A program made the translations under genes and the position numbers. This document shows positions 21,823 through 27,623 of a stretch of 27,623 nt of DNA, one piece after another. Each line of letters starts with the position of its first letter. Positions within the stretch are counted from its first letter, which is position 1. The stretch is from Gammaproteobacteria bacterium. Its GTDB lineage: Bacteria > Pseudomonadota > Gammaproteobacteria > SG8-11. The stretch spans positions 1 to 27,623 of the forward strand of contig JACQEQ010000182.1 of assembly GCA_016200445.1 (NCBI GenBank). Direction: 5' to 3'. Under the pieces are notes generated by a model, which worked only from the letters and a program-made list of their open reading frames with translations, was not told where the DNA came from and searched no databases.

Positions 21823-24078
21823 ATGTCTTCGCTAACGCTAAACAATACCGTTCCACTCCACTGCAACTCGTTGCAATGGAATCTGCTGCTTGGTTTTTTT
21901 GCGCTCCTGATTTATGTACAGATCGCCCCAGCCGCTGCACCCGAAGCGCCGCAACACCGGCCCAAGATCGGGTTAGCGTTGGGCGGCGGCGGCGCGCGCG
22001 GTTTGGCGCACATCGGCGTGCTCAAAGTGCTCGAAGAATTACGCGTGCCCATCGACTACATCACCGGCACCAGCTCCGGCGCGATTATCGGCGGGATGTA
22101 CGCGGCGGGTCTTTCGCCCGACCAAATTGAAATGCGCATCATCGGTATCGACTGGGACGACATGTTGTCCGACCGGCTGGCGCGACGTGATCTTTCTTAC
22201 CGGCGTAAACAAAACGATCGCAACTACCTTTTTCCGGTCGAGTTCGGTATGCGCGGCTTGCAGCCGATTTTTCCACGCGGTCTGATTGCCGGGCAAAAAG
22301 TCGGATTCTTTTTGCGTTCGGCCACACTACGTGCTGCGGGCGTCACAGACTTCGATAAGCTGGCGGTGCCGTTTCGCGCCGTGGCCACCGACATCGAAAC
22401 CGGCGCACCCGTCGTGTTGCGCAGCGGCGATCTGGCGGAAGCAATGCAGGCCAGCATGGCCGTGCCCGGGGTATTTTCACCGCTGGAAATCGGCGGCCGC
22501 TTGTTGGTAGACGGCGGCATGTCGGCGAACGTGCCGGTGGAAACGTTACGCGCAATGGGTGCGGATATCATCATTGCGGTCAACATCTCCGCACCGCTGC
22601 TCAATCGCAAACAGTTGGAGTCGATTGTCGACATTTCCGACCAAACGCTCTCGATGCTGTCGCTGAAAACCAATCAGCTGCAATTACAGCAACTGCACGG
22701 CGACGATATTTTGATCACACCCGACCTCTCTTCCATCGGCACCATGCAATTCGAACGCGGCGCCGAAGCTGTGACAGCCGGAACCGCAGCGGCGTTGGCG
22801 CAGGAAGTGTTGCTACGTAACCTCAGCGCGCCGCCTAAGGACTACACCAGATATTTACGCCGGCAACGCACCAAACTGGCGGCAGTGGCGCGCGTGGATT
22901 TCATAAAAATCGACAAACCCGAACGCGTGTCCGAGGAGATCATTACCCGGCGCCTTACCACCAGGACTGGCACGCAACTGGACATTGACACACTGCGCGG
23001 CGATATGACGCGCATATACGATCTCGGCGACTTTGAACGGGTGAATTTTCGCGTGGTACAAACCGATGCTGGCGAGGGCCTGGAGATCGATGCGCAGGAA
23101 AAGTCCTGGGGGCCGAATTACCTGCGTTTAGGATTGAATCTGACCGACGATTTCGAAGGCGATAGCCGCTTTAATATTTTGATCAATTACACCCGCACCT
23201 GGGTCAACCCGTTGGGCGGCGAATGGAAAAACGAATTCAGTATCGGGCGCACCCGCAAAATTTTCACCGAATTTTATCAACCTCTGGACCCTTACAGCGT
23301 GTGGTTCGTCGCGCCGCACGCGCAATTCAACCAAGATACGCGCGATGTCTACGACGGCGACGATCGCATCGCACAGTATTCAACCAAAACCAGCGAAATC
23401 GGCTTCGCTACCGGCTTGCAGTTAGGCAAGCACGGTGAAGTGCGTTTCGGTCTGCTGCGCGATTGGGTGCGTGCCGCGCCGCGCGTGGGCGCCGCCGATC
23501 TGCCGCATTACGACATTCGTCAGGGCGCATACACAACCAGCGTCGCCTACGACCGCGTCGACGATGTTAACTTTCCACGCAACGGCACGCTGATCCGCAG
23601 CAACCTGTTCATGGCCCGTAAAGAATTGGGCGCCGACACCGCCTACGACAAGCTTGACATTAATTGGTTGACCGCCTTCACATACAATACCCACACCATG
23701 TTTGCCAGCGTGGAACTCGGCACGAACCTCAATAACAAACTGCCGTTTTACGACCTATTCACCTTGGGAGGGTTTCAAAATTTATCCGGTTACCACGCCG
23801 CGCAACTGAGCGGAAAATACCTCGCATTCAGCCGTTTGGTGTACTACGAACGCGTTGGCCACCTACCCAAAGCCGCAGGCAATGGTGTGTATTTTGGCGC
23901 CTCGCTGGAAGGCGGCAATGTCTGGGACAACCGCGACGATGTCGGCCTGACCGATCTACGCAAATCGATCTCGCTCTTTGCCAGCGCCGATACCACCATG
24001 GGACCGTTGTACTTCGCTTATGGACTCAGCGACGGCGGCAATTACATGTTCTATCTGTTTCTCGGCCGTACTTTTTAA
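21823..24078 (+). CDS. PlpD-like patatin phospholipase with POTRA and beta-barrel (type Vd secretion)
   Basis: 751 aa, close to PlpD of Pseudomonas (about 730). Signal region at about 18-38 (WNLLLGFFALLIYVQIAPAA). Patatin domain: oxyanion loop GLALGGGGARGLAHIGV (50-66), nucleophile Ser84 in GTSSG, catalytic Asp230 in DGG. POTRA-like segment at about 355-435 (VDFIKIDKPERVSEEIITRR, DLGDFERVNFRV), then a 16-strand-type outer-membrane barrel ending in the aromatic residue of FYLFLGRTF. The architecture is the single-chain type Vd autotransporter, in which the barrel presents the A1/A2 lipase. Start at 21823 has no good ribosome-binding site. It is divergent from the FN3-LRR gene with 206 bp between starts; shared regulation is possible. 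Confidence 0.92.
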   Translation: MSSLTLNNTVPLHCNSLQWNLLLGFFALLIYVQIAPAAAPEAPQHRPKIGLALGGGGARGLAHIGVLKVLEELRVPIDYITGTSSGAIIGGMYAAGLSPDQIEMRIIGIDWDDMLSDRLARRDLSYRRKQNDRNYLFPVEFGMRGLQPIFPRGLIAGQKVGFFLRSATLRAAGVTDFDKLAVPFRAVATDIETGAPVVLRSGDLAEAMQASMAVPGVFSPLEIGGRLLVDGGMSANVPVETLRAMGADIIIAVNISAPLLNRKQLESIVDISDQTLSMLSLKTNQLQLQQLHGDDILITPDLSSIGTMQFERGAEAVTAGTAAALAQEVLLRNLSAPPKDYTRYLRRQRTKLAAVARVDFIKIDKPERVSEEIITRRLTTRTGTQLDIDTLRGDMTRIYDLGDFERVNFRVVQTDAGEGLEIDAQEKSWGPNYLRLGLNLTDDFEGDSRFNILINYTRTWVNPLGGEWKNEFSIGRTRKIFTEFYQPLDPYSVWFVAPHAQFNQDTRDVYDGDDRIAQYSTKTSEIGFATGLQLGKHGEVRFGLLRDWVRAAPRVGAADLPHYDIRQGAYTTSVAYDRVDDVNFPRNGTLIRSNLFMARKELGADTAYDKLDINWLTAFTYNTHTMFASVELGTNLNNKLPFYDLFTLGGFQNLSGYHAAQLSGKYLAFSRLVYYERVGHLPKAAGNGVYFGASLEGGNVWDNRDDVGLTDLRKSISLFASADTTMGPLYFAYGLSDGGNYMFYLFLGRTF

Positions 24079-24216
24079 GCAACCGCGCGGCTACAAATTT
24101 CACATGTGTAAATCGCTCGGCGTTGCCGCGATTAATTACGGTATCAATATTTATCCATTTGCGTCTGCACGCCTTTGCGTTTAGCTTTTTTGCTCTACCC
24201 TCGCAGGAATTCATTT

Positions 24217-25299
24217 ATGTCTGACGCACCCAAACCGATCCGCGAAATCCGCATCAACCCGATTGTGCCGACCGAGTCGGTGCTAGTCGCCACCGCGCGC
24301 GGCATGCGGCCTAAAAAGGCCGAAGCGCCAGCGGTGCGCGACACGCGCCACCATGTCGAGACCTGCCCGTTCTGCCTTGGCAACGAACACATGACGCCGC
24401 CGCAGATCGCACGTTATCCCGAGCAGCAAGACTGGGCGATTCGTATCGTCGAAAACTTGTACCCGGTACTGGGCGACGATCAACAGCAATCTAACTTCTC
24501 GTTCGGACTGCAACACACCATCGACGGTTACGGCCGCCACGAAGTGATTATCGACCACGCGCAACATGGCATCGCTTTGCAGGAAATGAGCGCGCAACAC
24601 ATTGCCATGCTGTTCGGCGCTTACCAAGATCGCATTCAACAACTTTACCAATCTGACGATCGCATTCGTTACGTGCTGGCGTTTAAAAATTTCGGTCCTG
24701 CCGCCGGCGGGAGCATTCCGCACACGCACAGCCAGATCATCGCCACGCCAGTGGTGCCGGAAAATGTCCAGACCGAGGTCACCCACAGCCGCACGTTCTT
24801 CGCCAAAAATCATCACTGCATTTTTTGCGCACTGATCGACGAAGCACTGACCTTCGAAGCCACGCTCTACTCGCGCGAAACCGGCGAGGTGCGCCGCAAA
24901 ATCAACGTCGGCCAATACGTGGTCGAGCGCGGCCAGAAATTCATCGCCATTAAACCGTTCGCCAGCCGCTACGAATGGGAAGTGCACATCCTGCCACTAC
25001 AACACCAAGCCGACTACCTGCGCGCCAGCCCTGAAGACCTCGCCGACTTCGCACGCGTACTGCAACGCACCATGGCGCGCCTCGACGCGGTGCTGGGCGG
25101 CGCGCAATACAACTATTTTTTGCACTCGCTGCCGCACGGTCCCAGCTACGCCGACAACGCCGCCAGCTACCACTGGCATCTGGAAATCTGCCCGCGCACC
25201 AGCATCCCCACCGGCTTTGAATTGGGCTCGGGATTATTTGTCAACACCGTAAGTCCGGAAGACGCGGCGGAGAAGTTACGGGCGGTGAAGCTTGATTAA
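24217..25299 (+). CDS. Galactose-1-phosphate uridylyltransferase-like protein (HIT superfamily)
   Basis: 360 aa from ATG at 24217 (CAGGA 8 nt upstream; an earlier ATG at 24175 is less likely). Two zinc-type pairs are visible: Cys50-x2-Cys53 (ETCPFCLGNE) and Cys201-x2-Cys204 (HHCIFCALID). The nucleotidyl-transfer motif is GGSIPHTHSQ with His169-x-His171-x-Gln173, where GalT enzymes usually have HPHxQ; Thr replaces Pro. A third histidine cluster HWHLEI near the end is also typical. Two tandem HIT-like halves, so GalT fold. The substrate may be a hexose-1-phosphate such as ADP-glucose or UDP-galactose; neighbours give no galactose context. Cytoplasmic. It starts 138 nt after the patatin gene and may be independent. 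Confidence 0.82.
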   Translation: MSDAPKPIREIRINPIVPTESVLVATARGMRPKKAEAPAVRDTRHHVETCPFCLGNEHMTPPQIARYPEQQDWAIRIVENLYPVLGDDQQQSNFSFGLQHTIDGYGRHEVIIDHAQHGIALQEMSAQHIAMLFGAYQDRIQQLYQSDDRIRYVLAFKNFGPAAGGSIPHTHSQIIATPVVPENVQTEVTHSRTFFAKNHHCIFCALIDEALTFEATLYSRETGEVRRKINVGQYVVERGQKFIAIKPFASRYEWEVHILPLQHQADYLRASPEDLADFARVLQRTMARLDAVLGGAQYNYFLHSLPHGPSYADNAASYHWHLEICPRTSIPTGFELGSGLFVNTVSPEDAAEKLRAVKLD

Positions 25300-25563
25300 A
25301 TCGATGAACACCAAACGCAAGGTGATGGAAGATATCGGCACTAAGCAACCTTAGGTATGCTTAACAACATTTAGAATTTGCGCCCGCAGGCATTTCCCCA
25401 AAAGTCTTACATGCTGAAGCACGCGGTATCATAGCGCGCCACTTTCGTCACACGGGTTGTACGCACACCCTGGCCCAGACACCATCCGCACGTTGTTCAC
25501 ACAATACCAACGCAGCTCTTTACTTACAAAATCGAACTCCAACGTCAATTTGAAGGAATCACT
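25300..25563. other. Intergenic region between the GalT-like gene and the lipoprotein gene
   Basis: 264 bases with no gene. An imperfect hairpin TAAGCAACC / GGTATGCTTA at 25342-25362 may be a weak end-of-transcript structure without a U-run. No clean promoter for the lipoprotein was found. Confidence 0.35.
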
Positions 25564-26031
25564 ATGCCTGATAAACTACGTGTGATTGTTTTGTGTCTGA
25601 TTGTATGTTGCGCAAACTCCGGCTGCGCCACGATATTGCGTGGAACAACTCAGGCGGTAGAAATTGTAACTATTCCGCCAGGTGCAAAAGTACGCGCGGG
25701 TGATCAAGAGATAGTTACTCCTGGAAAGCTGATATTGCCAAGAATTGCTGAACACTCTGAAATTACAATTACCAAAGACGGGCACATTCCGCAGTCCGTG
25801 CAAGTTAGTCGGCAATCAACTCATAAAGCATGGCTAAACTTGCTCTGGTTTCCGACAGCAATTCTTGTGGGCATGGCAACATATACTGGAAGTTTTTCGG
25901 GACTCGCAGATGCGTTTTTTCTCTTTGTTGGAGGTTCAGTTTTATTCCCGATGATGGACTATAGTTCCGGCGCAGTTTACGACCTTGAGCCAGAAAGAAT
26001 TCAGACCATACTCGAATCTGAAGCCCCCTAG
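25564..26031 (+). CDS. Small lipoprotein with PEGA-like segment and C-terminal membrane helices
   Basis: 155 aa. AAGGA six bases before the ATG. Signal peptide LRVIVLCLIVCCANSGC with lipobox ending at Cys21, so probably lipidated. Residues 22-85 (ILRGTTQAVEIVTIPPGAKV, with GDQEIVTPGKLILPR) resemble the PEGA-like beta-sandwich found in many Gram-negative lipoproteins. Two hydrophobic segments follow at about 90-110 and 115-135 (FPTAILVGMATYTG, AFFLFVGGSVLFP). Function unknown. The gene reads AT-richer than its neighbours, which may indicate acquisition. It converges on the DUF3052 gene with 36 bp between stops and no clear terminator. Confidence 0.72.
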   Translation: MPDKLRVIVLCLIVCCANSGCATILRGTTQAVEIVTIPPGAKVRAGDQEIVTPGKLILPRIAEHSEITITKDGHIPQSVQVSRQSTHKAWLNLLWFPTAILVGMATYTGSFSGLADAFFLFVGGSVLFPMMDYSSGAVYDLEPERIQTILESEAP

Positions 26032-26067
26032 GTCCGGGGCAGTGTTGCATTACTAGGCGCAGATTCT

Positions 26068-26496
26068 TTAAGGCTGCGCAATGCCGCGCTTTTCTTTGCG
26101 TATTACCAACTTCAATCCCGACCACACTGCACTCACCGCACAGACTTTGATGTCGACGAAATCCAGCGGCAACGCGACGGCGCGGATCACGTCTTCGGTG
26201 ATGTCGGTGGTTACCTTGGCAGCTTTCTTCGGCCACGACACCCAGATGAATCCGGCCGGTTCCAATTCGTGCCGGTAGTTTCGCAGCAAGCGCGTTAACG
26301 CCTGTTTCTCGGTTACAAACACGTGCACCGCCGCGAATGGCGGTGACGTCTGCGTGACCACCTGCGCATGCTCCGGCAGAGCGCCCAACCACTCGTTAAA
26401 TTCCGGCGGCGCGTTGATCGCCAGATACTTCATCCCCGGCTTGATGCCGAGTTTTTTGGGCAAGGGCGCGCCCGAATATCCCGTCGTCGCGCTCAC
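26068..26496 (-). CDS. DUF3052-family protein
   Basis: 142 aa from GTG at 26496, which overlaps the stop of the zinc-ribbon gene as GTGA and yields the family-like start SATTGYSGAPLPKKLGIKPG; ATG at 26523 would add nine residues and a 31-nt overlap. DUF3052 features: VVTQTSPPFAAVHVFVTEKQ, the core EPAGFIWVSWPKKAAKVTTD, and ITEDVIRAVALPLDFVDIKV CAVSAVWSGLKLV at the end. Proteins of this type are small, soluble and uncharacterised, with a Rossmann-like feel. It is third in the coupled marR / zinc-ribbon / DUF3052 set, so it is probably controlled by the MarR-type regulator. Confidence 0.85.
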   Translation of the reverse strand: MSATTGYSGAPLPKKLGIKPGMKYLAINAPPEFNEWLGALPEHAQVVTQTSPPFAAVHVFVTEKQALTRLLRNYRHELEPAGFIWVSWPKKAAKVTTDITEDVIRAVALPLDFVDIKVCAVSAVWSGLKLVIRKEKRGIAQP

Positions 26497-26729
26497 ATTT
26501 TTAGTTTCGGATGATCGCGCCATGCAGGCAGCGTGCGCATGTAGTCGCGCGTGCGCTGTTCGGCGGCGTCACGTGTCAAGCTTGGCTCCCGGCTCGCCGC
26601 CCACTGCACCATGCGCTCGAAGCGCTCTTCAAAACTTTGCAGGTTGCCTTGCGCATCGACGCAATAGGCACAGTAAGTTCCACTCTCGATAGGCATGCCG
26701 CAACTTTGACATTTCTCGGTACCACTCAT
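26493..26729 (-). CDS. Small zinc-ribbon protein
   Basis: 78 aa. N-terminal Cys7-x2-Cys10 and Cys20-x2-Cys23 in EKCQSCGMPIESGTYCAYCV form a treble-clef or zinc-ribbon knuckle like the putative zinc-ribbon domain (Zn_ribbon_2 type) often found next to MarR/AraC-type regulators. The helical remainder FEERFERMVQWAASREPSLT ends in an ordinary tail. The ATG at 26729 is coupled to the marR stop (ATGA) with GGAG six bases upstream. It may bind DNA, RNA or a partner protein; the sequence does not decide. Confidence 0.82.
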   Translation of the reverse strand: MSGTEKCQSCGMPIESGTYCAYCVDAQGNLQSFEERFERMVQWAASREPSLTRDAAEQRTRDYMRTLPAWRDHPKLKM

Positions 26730-27181
26730 GGCTTGCTCCTTTTGGTAGTTTCTTTTGCAGCGGCGGCGGTGACCAACGCACGCAGCCCATCAACCAGGCA
26801 GTGTCGATCCTGCGGGCTCATCCGCTCAATACTTTGCGCGAGCAGGTTCACATCCAGCACCTGACGACTGCGCTTTAAACTGTCGAGTCCTGCTTCTGTG
26901 ATCCACACCAGGATGCGACGCCGGTCGCGCGCGTCGCGAATACGGTCGACATAGCTGTGCGCCTGTAACCGGTCGATGAGTTCGCTCATGGCGGACTGCG
27001 CACGTTTAAAATGCCGGGCCGCTTCCGTTACCGTGAGCGGCCCGGACAACTCCAGATGGGTGAGCACAGCCAGCGTTTCAGGCGCGGGCCGGTGCTCGTG
27101 TTTCTCCCAGCGCGCGTGCAGCCGCTGGTAAATTGCGGGATACAACGTCGCTATTTCTTGCGCCAACTCGATATGCTTCAC
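26726..27181 (-). CDS. MarR-family transcriptional regulator
   Basis: 151-residue winged-helix dimer. Start is GTG at 27181 with only a weak ribosome-binding site; no internal ATG gives a better fit. The DNA-binding core is LTVTEAARHFKRAQSAMSEL with the recognition helix, then the wing VDRIRDARDRRRILVWITEA. The helices before and after form the dimer interface (LYPAIYQRLHARWEKHEH; LDVNLLAQSIERMSPQDRHC). It heads a coupled operon with the zinc-ribbon and DUF3052 genes. Its intergenic space to the cupin gene is only 47 bp and contains a hairpin that could also be its operator. The ligand is unknown. Confidence 0.93.
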   Translation of the reverse strand: MKHIELAQEIATLYPAIYQRLHARWEKHEHRPAPETLAVLTHLELSGPLTVTEAARHFKRAQSAMSELIDRLQAHSYVDRIRDARDRRRILVWITEAGLDSLKRSRQVLDVNLLAQSIERMSPQDRHCLVDGLRALVTAAAAKETTKRSKP

Positions 27182-27199
27182 ACCAACAGTCTAGCGAGA

Positions 27200-27225
27200 A
27201 AAATCGCATCGTAAATCCCGATGCG
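27200..27225 (-). terminator. Terminator of the cupin gene (also possible MarR operator)
   Basis: Perfect stem CGCATCG / CGATGCG (27205-27211 and 27219-27225) with a 7-nt loop. On the minus strand it is followed by ATTTTT, so it fits an intrinsic terminator after the cupin stop at 27229. It ends only about 20 bp before the marR start codon, so part of marR transcription may come from read-through, or the palindrome may serve as operator. Confidence 0.7.
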
Positions 27226-27228
27226 TTG

Positions 27229-27623
27229 TTAATCCTTCCATGTCACCTTTTGATCCACGACTACACCGTCTTCAATCGTTCCTTTGGGCAGTGAATTCGC
27301 TTTTGCCTGAATAACCACATAGTACAGATCCTGGCCGGAGTTATTTCGCCACGCCCGGACCCCTGCCGGTGCTACGCGTATTGCCGTGCCTTCTTTAACC
27401 TCGATTATTTGCCCGTCGATTTGAAACTGTCCCTTTCCCTTCAGGAATAAATACAGCTCCTCATGCTCGCGATGCTGGTGATAAAACGGCATGGCGGCGC
27501 CAGGCGGGAATTTATTGAACGAGACTTCCATCCCGGTCAGTGCCAAATCATTTTTTAAAAATTTTTTCCCTTTAACCGCAGACGGCAATAACGGTGTGCT
27601 GAACGAATGCTGGTCGATATTTT
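27229..27623 (-). CDS. Cupin-domain protein, 5' end beyond the right edge
   Basis: Minus-strand frame open to the window end (about 130 codons seen); a TTG at 27588 is an internal codon, since the residues before it (DQHSFSTPLLPSAVKGKKFL) continue the homology. The small beta-barrel shows the cupin metal pattern: the first motif around PFYHQHREHEELYLFLKGKG with HxH and Glu, the second near IRVAPAGVRAWRNNSGQDLY. The family is a single-domain cupin of unknown enzymatic role, often with a small-molecule or metal-binding function. A terminator follows. Confidence 0.85.
   Translation of the reverse strand, partial: NIDQHSFSTPLLPSAVKGKKFLKNDLALTGMEVSFNKFPPGAAMPFYHQHREHEELYLFLKGKGQFQIDGQIIEVKEGTAIRVAPAGVRAWRNNSGQDLYYVVIQAKANSLPKGTIEDGVVVDQKVTWKD

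Overview
The window reads as the chromosome of a gammaproteobacterium with moderately high GC. Evidence for this is a class A penicillin-binding protein of the PBP1b type with a UB2H-like N-terminal region and a translationally coupled TPR lipoprotein (the LpoP arrangement known from Pseudomonas). The start of an mla phospholipid-transport operon, an MltD-type lytic transglycosylase, TrhO and a PlpD-type patatin autotransporter agree. The species cannot be named from sequence alone.

Left part (1-6.7 kb) is mostly conserved envelope biology. mlaF and the start of mlaE leave the left edge on the minus strand. A 25-residue glycine-rich micropeptide gene with a perfect Shine-Dalgarno sits alone between mlaF and a bidirectional terminator. 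A short EamA-type membrane protein and mltD follow on the minus strand. PBP1b and its LpoP-like lipoprotein are divergent on the plus strand.

The middle (6.75-14.3 kb) is an accessory island of toxin-antitoxin and addiction-type genes and their wreckage. It holds a fic pseudogene with one nonsense codon and two compensating frameshifts, a higBA pair whose antitoxin has a chimeric C-terminus, an HI1420-type antitoxin with an internally deleted toxin, an intact VapBC-type pair (DUF6364-like/PIN), a UPF0175/DUF3368 pair and an orphan BrnA/CopG-like antitoxin. It also holds a frameshifted luxR-type regulator and the 3' remnant of a second one. Two families of short direct repeats (A and R) bracket the modules: A copies flank higBA plus the HI1420-type antitoxin, and R copies flank vapBC. 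One A copy lies exactly where both the fic and the higA homologies end. This suggests the modules arrived or were rearranged as cassette-like units.

The right part (14.3-27.6 kb) is largely intact genes: trhO (tRNA U34 hydroxylase), a K+-independent type proton-pumping pyrophosphatase, a 1430-residue secreted protein of 13 FN3 repeats plus an internalin-like LRR block, a divergent PlpD-like (type Vd) patatin, a GalT/HIT-family nucleotidyltransferase, a small lipoprotein, a coupled marR / zinc-ribbon / DUF3052 operon, and a cupin gene cut by the right edge.

The most interesting candidates are the glycine-rich micropeptide, the repeat-bracketed TA cassettes, and the giant FN3-LRR protein facing a type Vd lipase. 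No tRNA, rRNA, CRISPR array, integrase or full insertion sequence was recognised. All calls come from reading the sequence; no database search was run.
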